Shown in pieces: positions 15,582-23,271 of a stretch of 33,358 nucleotides of DNA (the stretch's first letter is position 1; each line of letters begins with the position of its first letter). The DNA comes from JAIBJN01 sp035461525 (lineage in GTDB: Bacteria; Actinomycetota; Thermoleophilia; Gaiellales; Gaiellaceae). The stretch is from positions 1-33,358 of the forward strand of contig DATHVD010000105.1 of assembly GCA_035461525.1 (NCBI GenBank). The letters run 5' to 3'. Below the pieces are notes generated by a model that was given only the letters and a program-made list of their open reading frames with translations, did not search any database and was not told the DNA's origin. A program made the position numbers and the translations under genes.

Positions 15582-15594
15582 GCCCGAGGCCACC

Positions 15595-16461
15595 TCAGTC
15601 GACGAGCTCGCCCCAGGCGGCCTCCACGCGGGCCTGGTCCTCGCGGTTCTTCACGGCGGCGCCGAGCGTCTCGCGAGCGGCCTCGCCGTCCACGGAGTCC
15701 GCGCCCAGGAGCGACAGCGCCGCCGCCCAGTCGATCGCCTCCGCGGCGCCGGGGCGCTTGACGAGATCGAGCGCGCGCAGGCGCGCGACCGTCTCGGCGA
15801 CCGAGCGGGCGAGCGGCTCCTCGACGCCGGGGGCGCGCAGCCTGATGATCTCCGTCTCGCGCTCGACGTCCGGAAACTCGATCCAGTGGTAGAGGCAGCG
15901 GCGCTTGAGCGCGTCGTGGAGCTCGCGCGTGCGGTTGGACGTGATCACGACGACCGGCGGCTCCTCGGCGGCGATCGTCCCCAGCTCGGGCACGGTGACC
16001 GTGAAGTCGGAGAGCACCTCGAGCAGGAAGGCCTCGAATTCGTCGTCCGCACGGTCGAGCTCGTCCACGAGCAGCACCGCGCCGGCTCCCGCCCGGAGCG
16101 CACGCAGGAGCGGGCGCTCGAGGAGGAAGTCGGGCCCGTAGAGCTCGGAGACGCGCTCCCCGGCCGAGACCTCGCCGGCCTGGAGGGCGCGCGCGTAGAG
16201 CAGCTGGCGGGCGTAGTCCCACTCGTAGAGCGCCTGCGAGGCGTCGATGCCCTCGTAGCACTGGAGCCGGATCAGCTCGGCGCCGAGGATGCGCGCGAGC
16301 GTCTTGCCGACCTCGGTCTTGCCGACGCCCGCCTCGCCCTCGAGGAGCAGCGGCCTGGGCATGGCGAGCGCGAGGTGGATGGAGGTCGCGAGCCCGCGGT
16401 CCGGGAGGTACGACTCCCTCCGCAGGGCCTCTTCGACTTCGCCGACCGATCCGAAGCGCAT
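15595..16461 (-). CDS. coxD: MoxR-family AAA+ ATPase, CoxD-like
   Basis: A 288-aa AAA+ ATPase. Walker A GEAGVGKT at residues 42-49, Walker B VLLVDELDRADDEFEAFLLEVL from 129, sensor region VVVITSNRTRELHDALKRRCLYHWIEFP with the arginine finger. MoxR-type CoxD is needed in Afipia carboxidovorans to build the copper-molybdenum centre of CO dehydrogenase, working with CoxE. Here it is divergent from coxM and lies two genes upstream of the CoxE-like gene. ATG 16461 is preferred over an upstream ATG at 16530: conserved sequence starts there and TACGCT puts the transcript start on its A. Family call is firm; the CoxD role rests on context. Confidence 0.87.
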   Translation of the reverse strand: MRFGSVGEVEEALRRESYLPDRGLATSIHLALAMPRPLLLEGEAGVGKTEVGKTLARILGAELIRLQCYEGIDASQALYEWDYARQLLYARALQAGEVSAGERVSELYGPDFLLERPLLRALRAGAGAVLLVDELDRADDEFEAFLLEVLSDFTVTVPELGTIAAEEPPVVVITSNRTRELHDALKRRCLYHWIEFPDVERETEIIRLRAPGVEEPLARSVAETVARLRALDLVKRPGAAEAIDWAAALSLLGADSVDGEAARETLGAAVKNREDQARVEAAWGELVD

Positions 16462-16467
16462 GCCCGT

Positions 16468-16473
16468 AGCGTA
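16468..16473 (-). promoter_or_regulatory. -10 element TACGCT for coxD, leaderless
   Basis: Minus-strand TACGCT, six bases, then ATG 16461; predicted transcription start is the A of ATG. Confidence 0.5.
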
Positions 16474-16510
16474 CGGGATGGTTGACGTGGCAAGGACCCC
16501 CGGCAAGGCG

Positions 16511-16516
16511 TATTCT
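16511..16516 (+). promoter_or_regulatory. -10 element TATTCT of the cox operon
   Basis: TATTCT within CGTATTCT, the same 8-mer as at 8072-8079. The start predicted near 16523 gives a leader of about 43 nt holding a strong ribosome-binding site AAAGGAGG (16551-16558) seven bases before the coxM ATG. No -35 is found at 16-18 bp spacing; a TTGACG at 16482-16487 is too far (23 bp). Unlike most promoters here, this one makes a conventional leader. Confidence 0.45.
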
Positions 16517-16565
16517 CGCTCGCTCACCACTCAGTAGCTCCGGGGCCGGCAAAGGAGGCGACCGC

Positions 16566-17437
<872 letters not shown>

Positions 17438-17441
<4 letters not shown>

Positions 17442-17947
17442 CCGAGGCTGCGGCAGTCGAGGCCGGCGCCCACACGCAGACGATCTCCGTCAAGGTGAAC
17501 GACGCGGACCGGTCCGCGGAGGTGGAGACGAGGCTCCTGCTCGTCCACTTCCTTCGCCAGACGCTCGGGCTCACCGGCACGCACGTCGGCTGCGACACGA
17601 CGAGCTGCGGCGCCTGCACCGTCCTCCTGGACGGCACGCCGGTGAAGTCCTGCACCGTCTTCGCCGTCATGGCCGACGGGCGCGACGTGACGACCGTGGA
17701 GGGCCTCGCCCCGCCCGGCGGGCTGCACCCGGTACAGGAAGGCTTCCACGAGGAGCACGGGCTCCAGTGCGGCTTCTGCACCCCGGGGATGATGCTCGCC
17801 TCGACGGCGCTCCTGGCCGAGAACCCTGCACCGACCGAGGAGGAGATCCGCTGGGCGCTCAGCGGCAACATCTGCCGCTGCACGGGCTACCAGAACATCG
17901 TCAAGGCGGTTCAGTACGCGGCGGCCAAGATGAAGGAGGCGAACTGA
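17438..17947 (+). CDS. coxS: Aerobic CO dehydrogenase small (2Fe-2S) subunit, form I operon
   Basis: A 169-aa subunit with two [2Fe-2S] clusters. The plant-type ferredoxin cluster is at Cys52, Cys57, Cys60 and Cys72 (GCDTTSCGACTVLLDG..KSC); the second is at Cys111, Cys114, Cys146 and Cys148 (QCGFCTPGM, CRCTGYQNIVKAV). All eight ligands are present. It has an N-terminal extension of about 14 residues ahead of the first strand compared with the second small subunit in this window. A GGAGGAGG-rich site precedes the ATG. One base separates its stop from coxL. Confidence 0.95.
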
Positions 17948-17948
17948 G

Positions 17949-20303
17949 ATGGCGACGACCGAGTCCGAGGTGATCCGCGGGATCGGCCACTCCGTCAAGC
18001 GGTTCGAGGACGGCCGCTTCATCCGCGGCAAGGGCACCTACTTCGACGACATCGTGCTGCCGGGGATGCTCCACCTGGAGTTCCTGCGCAGCCCGCTGGC
18101 GCACGCGCGCATCCGCTCGATCGACACGTCGGCGGCCGAGGCGGTTCCGGGCGTCGTCGCCGTCGTCACGGGCGAGCTGCTCGCGCAGCACAACCTCGCC
18201 TGGATGCCGACGCTCTCCGGTGACACGCAGGCCGTGCTCGCCACGGACAAGGTGCGCTTCCAGGGCCAGGAGGTCGCCGCGGTGATCGCGGAGACACCGT
18301 ACGTCGCGAAGGACGCGGTCGAGCTGATCGACGTCGACTACGAGCCGCTGCAGCCGGTCACGAGCCCGCAGCAGGCGCTCGCGGAGGGCGCGCCCGTGAT
18401 CCGGGACGAGAAGGAGGGCCAGACCGACAACCGCATCTACAGCTGGGAGGCCGGCGACCGCGAGGCGACCGAGCAGGCGTTCGCCGGGGCCGACCGCGTG
18501 ATCGAGCTCGACACCTTCTATCCGCGCTGCCACCCGGCGCCCCTCGAGTGTTGCGGCTGCGTCGCGGACGTCAACCCGGCGACGGGCAAGGCGACGATCT
18601 ACATGACCTCGCAGGCTCCGCACGCCCACCGCACGCTCTTCGCGCTCGTGGCGGGCCTGCCCGAGCACAAGATCCGCATCGTCTCGCCGGACCTCGGCGG
18701 CGGCTTCGGCAACAAGGTGCCGATCTACCCCGGCTACGTCGTCGCCACGGCGGCCTCGCTCCTCCTCGGGCAGCCGGTGAAGTGGGTCGAGGACCGCACC
18801 GGCAACCTCATCTCCACGGGGTTCGCCCGCGACTACCACATGCACGGGGAGCTCGCCGTCAAGGACGGGAGGATGACCGGCCTGCGCGTGAGGCTCCTCT
18901 CCGACAACGGCGCCTTCTTCTCAGACGCGCAGCCGACGAAGTGCAAGGCAGGGCTCTTCCACATCGTCACCGGCTCCTACGACATCCCGGCGGCGCACGT
19001 CGAGACCGAGGGCGCCTACACGAACAAGGCGCCCGGCGGCGTCGCCTACCGCTGCTCGTTCCGCGTCACCGAGGCCTCGTACCTGATCGAGCGCCTCGTG
19101 CAGAACGCGGCCTACGAGCTGGGCGTCGACCCGGTCGAGTTCCGGCGGCAGAACTTCATTGGCCCGGAGCAGTTCCCCTACGAGTCGGCGACCGGGTTCG
19201 AGTACGACTCGGGCGATTACGGCGCCGCGCTCGACCTCGCGCTCGAGAAGATCGGCTACACGGAGCTGCGGCGCGAGCAGGCGGAGGCGCGCGCCGAAGG
19301 CCGGCTCCTCGGCATCGGCCTGGCCTCGTTCACCGAGGTCGTCGGCGCGGGCCACGGGGCCGACTACGACATCGCCGGCCTGCGCATGAACGACGGCGCC
19401 GAGCTTCGCTTCCACCCGACCGGCAAGGCGGTGCTGAAGCTGAGCGTCAAGTCGCAGGGGCAGGGCCACGAGACGACGTTCGCGCAGATCGTCGCCGAGG
19501 AGCTCGGCCTCCAGCCCGAGGACGTCGAGGTGCAGGAGGGCGACACCGATCACACGCCCTACGGGCTCGGCACGTATGCGAGCCGCTCGACGCCCGTGTC
19601 CGGAGCGGCCACGTCGATGGTCGCGCGCCGGGTGCGCGCCAAGGCGAAGAAGATCGCCGCACATCTCCTCGAGGCGTCCGAGGACGACCTCGATTGGGAG
19701 AAGGGCCGGTTCGTCGTCAAGGGCGCCCCGGAGCGGTCGACCACCATCCAGGACATCGCATTCGCGGCGTTCACGAACGTGCCGGAGGGCATGGAGGACG
19801 GCCTCGAGGCCGTCTACTACTACGACCCGCCGAACATGACCTACCCGTTCGGCACGTACGCGGTCGTCGTCGAGGTCGACCGGGGCACCGGGCAGTGGAA
19901 GGTGCTGCGGGTCGTCGCGGTGGACGACTGCGGCGTCCGCATCAACCCGATGATCGTCGCGGGTCAGATCATGGGCGGCCTCACGGAGGGCTTCGCCATC
20001 GCCGCTATGCAGCTGATCGACTTCGACGAGGACGGGAACTGCATCGGCGCCAACTTCATGGACTACCTCATCCCGACGTCGTGGGAGACGCCGGAGTTCG
20101 AGCTGGGCGAGACCGTGACGCCGTCGCCGCACCACCCCCTCGGCGCGAAGGGGATCGGCGAGTCGGCCACGGTCGGGTCGCCGGCGGCGTTCGTGAACGC
20201 GGTCGTGGACGCACTCGCGCACGCGGGCGTCCGTAACCTCGAGATGCCGGTCACGCCCGACAAGGTCTGGGCGGCGCTGCAGGAGGCCGGGCTGGCAGAG
20301 TGA
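17949..20303 (+). CDS. coxL: Aerobic CO dehydrogenase large (Mo-Cu) subunit, form I
   Basis: A 784-aa catalytic subunit that binds molybdopterin cytosine dinucleotide and the Mo-S-Cu centre. The decisive motif AYRCSFR is present; its Cys369 matches the copper-ligating cysteine (Cys388 in Afipia). This separates genuine CO dehydrogenases from relatives. The active-site glutamate is in GAKGIGESATVGSP (Glu738). Also visible are DLGGGFGNK and QGQGHETTFAQI. No signal peptide is seen, as expected for this cytoplasmic, membrane-associated enzyme. The start immediately follows coxS and the stop overlaps the XdhC-YHS start. The organism is thus predicted to oxidise CO. Confidence 0.95.
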   Translation: MATTESEVIRGIGHSVKRFEDGRFIRGKGTYFDDIVLPGMLHLEFLRSPLAHARIRSIDTSAAEAVPGVVAVVTGELLAQHNLAWMPTLSGDTQAVLATDKVRFQGQEVAAVIAETPYVAKDAVELIDVDYEPLQPVTSPQQALAEGAPVIRDEKEGQTDNRIYSWEAGDREATEQAFAGADRVIELDTFYPRCHPAPLECCGCVADVNPATGKATIYMTSQAPHAHRTLFALVAGLPEHKIRIVSPDLGGGFGNKVPIYPGYVVATAASLLLGQPVKWVEDRTGNLISTGFARDYHMHGELAVKDGRMTGLRVRLLSDNGAFFSDAQPTKCKAGLFHIVTGSYDIPAAHVETEGAYTNKAPGGVAYRCSFRVTEASYLIERLVQNAAYELGVDPVEFRRQNFIGPEQFPYESATGFEYDSGDYGAALDLALEKIGYTELRREQAEARAEGRLLGIGLASFTEVVGAGHGADYDIAGLRMNDGAELRFHPTGKAVLKLSVKSQGQGHETTFAQIVAEELGLQPEDVEVQEGDTDHTPYGLGTYASRSTPVSGAATSMVARRVRAKAKKIAAHLLEASEDDLDWEKGRFVVKGAPERSTTIQDIAFAAFTNVPEGMEDGLEAVYYYDPPNMTYPFGTYAVVVEVDRGTGQWKVLRVVAVDDCGVRINPMIVAGQIMGGLTEGFAIAAMQLIDFDEDGNCIGANFMDYLIPTSWETPEFELGETVTPSPHHPLGAKGIGESATVGSPAAFVNAVVDALAHAGVRNLEMPVTPDKVWAALQEAGLAE

Positions 20304-21139
20304 ATCCCGCCGACGTCCTGATCGAGGCCGGACGGCTCGCCGCGGAGGGGAAGCCCCACGCGCTCGCCACCGTCGTCTCCGTCGTCAGTCCCGCCTCCAC
20401 CCGGCGGGGCGACCGCGCGCTCGTCACTCCCGACGGGCGCGTCTCCGGCTGGATCGGCGGCGCCTGCTCCGAGCCCACCGTCGTCCGCGAGGCGCTCCGC
20501 GCCATCGCCGAGGGGCGACCGCGCGTCGCGCGCATGGAGGGCGGCTGCGCTTCGGAGGGGGTGGTGGAAGTGCTGATCGAGCCCGTGCTCCCCTCGCCGC
20601 TCCTCGCGATCGCGGGCGAGAGCCCGGCCGCGCGCACGCTCGCCGAGCTCGCCCGCACGGTCGGCTGGCGCGTCGCGACGGACGGGATCGAGGGTGCCGA
20701 CGCGGTCGTCGTCGCCACGATGGGCCACGGGGACGAGGAGCTCCTCGCCGCTGCGCTCGCCTCCGACGCCGGCTACGTCGGCCTCGTCGCGAGCGCGCGC
20801 CGCGCCGCGAGCGTTCTGGCCGCGCTCCGCGAGCAGGGGCTCGACGAGGAGGCCGTCCTGCGCGTCCGCGCGCCGGCGGGCCTCGACCTGGGGCCCTCGT
20901 CGCAGGAGGAGATCGCGGTCGCCATCCTCGCCGAGCTCGTCGCCTGGCGGCACACGCGGCCGGACGAGAGCCCCGTCCCGACCGAGGCGCTCGACCCGGT
21001 CTGCGGGATGACGGTCGCCCTCGCGGGCGCCGCGGAGACGCTCGTCCACGAGGGGACAACCTACGTCTTCTGCTCGGCCCACTGCCGCGCCCGCTTCGAG
21101 GCCGAGCCCGAGCGGTACAGTGGCCTGAGAGCGCAGTGA
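20300..21139 (+). CDS. XdhC/CoxI-family protein with C-terminal YHS metal-binding domain
   Basis: A 279-aa protein. Residues 1-215 are XdhC-like: an N-terminal XdhC_CoxI region with GWIGGACSEPTVVREAL and GGCASEGVVEVLIEP, then a Rossmann-type C-terminal half (ATMGHGDEELLAAALASDAGYVGLVAS). XdhC proteins bind molybdenum cofactor and help its sulfuration and insertion. A YHS domain follows from about 230: DPVCGM with Cys235, then YVFCSAHCRARFEAEPERY with Cys258 and Cys262. YHS/TRASH domains bind soft metals, copper among them. Start GTG 20300 overlaps the coxL stop. The fusion suggests a link between molybdenum cofactor handling and copper for CoxL. This is an inference. Confidence 0.88.
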   Translation: MNPADVLIEAGRLAAEGKPHALATVVSVVSPASTRRGDRALVTPDGRVSGWIGGACSEPTVVREALRAIAEGRPRVARMEGGCASEGVVEVLIEPVLPSPLLAIAGESPAARTLAELARTVGWRVATDGIEGADAVVVATMGHGDEELLAAALASDAGYVGLVASARRAASVLAALREQGLDEEAVLRVRAPAGLDLGPSSQEEIAVAILAELVAWRHTRPDESPVPTEALDPVCGMTVALAGAAETLVHEGTTYVFCSAHCRARFEAEPERYSGLRAQ

Positions 21140-22140
21140 GAGACGTCCTCGAGACCCTCGAGCGCTGGGCCCGGGAGGGGACCCGCGCCGCCGTCGCCAC
21201 CGTCGTCGCCAAGGATCGCTCCGCGCCGCGCGATCCCGGAGCGGCGCTCGCCGTCTCCGAGGAGGGCGACGTGGCGGGCTCCGTCACGGGCGGCTGCGTC
21301 GAGCCGGCGGTCTACGCCGAGGCCCGCGAGGTGCTCGCCGGCGGGCCGCCGCGGCTCAAGACCTACGGGATCGCCGACGAGGAGGCCTTCGAGGTCGGGC
21401 TCCCGTGCGGCGGGACGGTCCACATCTTCGTCGACCTGCTCGACCCGGCCCTCGTGCCACCGCTCGCGGAGGCGATCCGCGCCGAGCGGCCGATCGCGCT
21501 CCAGACGAGGATCTCCGGCGAGGCCGTCGGCGAGAAGCGCCTCGTCGGGCCCGAGGACGGCGGCCCGGCCGCCGACCTCCTGGCACGGGCGGAAACCGGG
21601 ATCCTGCAGACGCGCGAGGGGCAGCTCTTCGTCTCCTCCTTCGCCCCGCGCCCGAACATGTACGTCTTCGGTGCCGTCGACCACGCCGCCGCCGTGGCCG
21701 AGGTCGGCCGCTTCCTCGGCTACCGGGTGACGGTCTGCGACGCGCGGGCGAAATTCGCCACCCCCGAGCGCTTTCCGAACGTGGACGAGCTCGTCGTCGA
21801 GTGGCCGCACACGTTCCTCGAGAGCGCGTCCGTGGACGAGCGGACGGTCATCTGCGTCCTCACCCACGACCACAAGTTCGACGTCCCGCTCCTCCGGGTC
21901 GCGCTCGAGACGAGCGCCGGCTACATCGGGGCCATGGGCAGCCGGAAGACGAACGAGGACCGTGCGGAGCGGCTCCGCGCGGAGGGCGTCTCCGACGAGG
22001 CGATGGCCCGCATCCACGCGCCCATCGGGCTCAAGATCGGCTCGCGGACGCCCGAGGAGGTCGCAGTCGCCGTGGCCGCGCAGATCGTCCAGGTCATGCG
22101 CGCGCCCAGGCCCCAACCCGAGGAGGCCGTCTCCCGGTGA
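21136..22140 (+). CDS. XdhC/CoxF-family molybdenum cofactor maturation protein
   Basis: A 334-aa full-length XdhC family protein. The N-terminal part has ATVVAKDRSAPRDPGAALAV, GSVTGGCVEPAVYAEA and GLPCGGTVHIFVD, the conserved cysteine in the last being typical. The C-terminal Rossmann half has MYVFGAVDHAAAVAEVGRFLGYRVTVCDAR, VICVLTHDHKFDVPLL, YIGAMGSRKTNEDR and IGLKIGSRTPEEVAVAVAAQIV. It is probably the CoxF counterpart of the YHS-bearing paralogue before it. The GTG start overlaps the preceding stop and its own stop overlaps coxG. Exact chaperone target (form I, form II, or both) is unknown. Confidence 0.9.
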   Translation: MRDVLETLERWAREGTRAAVATVVAKDRSAPRDPGAALAVSEEGDVAGSVTGGCVEPAVYAEAREVLAGGPPRLKTYGIADEEAFEVGLPCGGTVHIFVDLLDPALVPPLAEAIRAERPIALQTRISGEAVGEKRLVGPEDGGPAADLLARAETGILQTREGQLFVSSFAPRPNMYVFGAVDHAAAVAEVGRFLGYRVTVCDARAKFATPERFPNVDELVVEWPHTFLESASVDERTVICVLTHDHKFDVPLLRVALETSAGYIGAMGSRKTNEDRAERLRAEGVSDEAMARIHAPIGLKIGSRTPEEVAVAVAAQIVQVMRAPRPQPEEAVSR

Positions 22141-22703
22141 AGCTCGAGAACTCGTTCCAGGTGGACGCCGCGCCGGAGAAGGCGTGGGAGCTCCTCATGG
22201 ACGTCCCGCGGATCGTTCCCTGCATGCCGGGCGCGACGCTCGACGAGGTCGTGGACGAGAGCCACTGGAAAGCGACGATGCAGGTGAAGCTCGGCCCGAT
22301 CGGGCTCACCTTCGCCACCGACGTCGAGCGCACCGAGGCCGACGAGGCCGCCCGCCGCGTCACGCTCGGCGCGCAGGCGCGCGAGACGCGGAACCGCGGG
22401 AGGGCGAGCGCCACGATCGAGTCCTCGCTCGCCCCGGTGGACGGCGGCGGGACGCGCGTCGACATCGTCACCGACCTGGCCCTCTCGGGCATGGTCGCCC
22501 AGTACGGGCGGGGGATGATCGAGGACATCTCCTCGCAGATGGTCGGAAGCTTTGCCCAGTGCCTGCAGGCCCAGCTCGGGGAGTCCTCGGAGGAGGCGGA
22601 GGCGGCGGTCGCCGCCCAGGCCAGGCCGATCTCCGGGCTCTCGCTCTTCTTCGGCAGCCTCTGGCGCCGGATCGGAAGGCTCTTCGGAAGGAGGTCGGCG
22701 TGA
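22137..22703 (+). CDS. coxG: CoxG: SRPBCC-fold protein linking CO dehydrogenase to the membrane
   Basis: A 188-aa protein with the CoxG START-like fold: LENSFQVDAAPEKAWELLMDVPRIVPCMPGATLDE, YKATMQ-type strand (HWKATMQVKLGPIGLTF), GGTRVDIVTDLALSGMVAQYGRGMIEDIS and QMVGSFAQCLQAQL. CoxG recruits CO dehydrogenase to the membrane and has been linked to quinone delivery. The extreme C-terminus, LSLFFGSLWRRIGRLFGRRSA, is an amphipathic basic-aromatic stretch suited to membrane contact, after an Ala/Glu linker. It is flanked on both sides by GTGA overlaps, between the form I and form II sets. Confidence 0.92.
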   Translation: MKLENSFQVDAAPEKAWELLMDVPRIVPCMPGATLDEVVDESHWKATMQVKLGPIGLTFATDVERTEADEAARRVTLGAQARETRNRGRASATIESSLAPVDGGGTRVDIVTDLALSGMVAQYGRGMIEDISSQMVGSFAQCLQAQLGESSEEAEAAVAAQARPISGLSLFFGSLWRRIGRLFGRRSA

Positions 22704-23170
22704 GGCGGATCGGGGTGACGGTGAACGGCGAGGCGCACGAGGCGGAGGTCGAGCCGCGGCAGCTCCTCGTCTACTTCCTGCGCGAGCAGCTCGACCTCAC
22801 GGGCACGACGGTCGGCTGCGACACGTCGTCGTGCGGCGCCTGCACGGTGCTCGTCGACGGCGAGTCCGTGAAGTCCTGCACGGTGCTCGCAGTGCAGGCC
22901 GACGGCGCCGAGGTGACGACGATCGAGGGCCTCGCCGCCGACGGCGAGCTGCACCCGCTGCAGCAGGCCTTCCACGAGCACCATGCGCTCCAGTGCGGCT
23001 TCTGCACGCCGGGCATGGTGCTCGCCTCGGTGAGCCTCCTGACGGAGAACCCGAGCCCCTCCGAGGACGAGATCCGCCACGCGCTCGAGGGGAACCTCTG
23101 CCGCTGCACCGGCTACCAGAACATCGTCAAGGCCGTGAAGGCCGCGTCCGAGGAAGGAGCCGTGGCATGA
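22700..23170 (+). CDS. Small (2Fe-2S) subunit of form II CoxL-type molybdenum hydroxylase
   Basis: A 156-aa iron-sulfur subunit with all eight cysteines: Cys40, 45, 48, 60 and Cys99, 102, 134, 136 (GCDTSSCGACTVLVDG, QCGFCTPGMV, CRCTGYQNIVKAV). It starts the S-L-M order usual for form II operons. GTG 22700 overlaps the coxG stop with AAGGAGG just upstream. Its C-terminal tail (NIVKAVKAASE) is repeated in the adjacent 34-codon ORF, so its present final residues EEGAVA may derive from a duplication event. Confidence 0.93.
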   Translation: MRRIGVTVNGEAHEAEVEPRQLLVYFLREQLDLTGTTVGCDTSSCGACTVLVDGESVKSCTVLAVQADGAEVTTIEGLAADGELHPLQQAFHEHHALQCGFCTPGMVLASVSLLTENPSPSEDEIRHALEGNLCRCTGYQNIVKAVKAASEEGAVA

Positions 23171-23257
23171 GCGGATCGAAGGAGGGAGCCCACGGGGGAA
23201 CCCAGGGTTCCCCCGTGTCCGAGAACATCGTCAAGGCCGTGAAGGCCGCGTCGGAGG
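23118..23257. repeat. 36-bp direct repeat flanking a 27-nt perfect palindrome
   Basis: Copies at 23118-23153 and 23222-23257 are identical but for one base (23149 C versus 23253 G) and lie 104 bp apart. Both encode ENIVKAVKAASE or QNIVKAVKAASE. Between them lies the palindrome at 23191-23217. The arrangement looks like duplication of the coxS 3' end with insertion of new sequence. Confidence 0.85.
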
Positions 23258-23271
23258 GGGTGCCGGAATGA
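23167..23271 (+). CDS. 34-codon ORF bridging coxS2 and coxL2, born from a duplication
   Basis: An ORF starting ATG 23167, overlapping the coxS2 stop (ATGA), and ending in TGA 23269-23271, overlapping the coxL2 start (ATGA). Its residues 18-30 (SENIVKAVKAASE) repeat the coxS2 C-terminus; the middle is encoded by the palindrome. It probably has no stand-alone function. It would keep translation coupled from coxS2 to coxL2 across the inserted 104 bp. Alternatively it is the displaced original tail of coxS2. Translation is plausible, stable product doubtful. Confidence 0.5.
   Translation: MSGSKEGAHGGTQGSPVSENIVKAVKAASEGVPE
23191..23217. repeat. Perfect 13-bp inverted repeat with one-base centre
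   Basis: Left arm CACGGGGGAACCC (23191-23203), centre A, right arm GGGTTCCCCCGTG (23205-23217). As RNA it could fold to a 12-bp stem with a three-base loop. No run of T follows, so it is not a standard terminator. I see no second copy in this window. It could be a mobile palindromic element or a processing/stability hairpin between coxS2 and coxL2. Confidence 0.85.

Noticed and set aside
16482..16487. TTGACG as -35 of the cox promoter
   Set aside because: Spacing to TATTCT is 23 bp, outside the usual 16-18 bp.
23191..23217. Palindrome as an intrinsic terminator
   Set aside because: No T-run follows and it lies inside a coupled operon.
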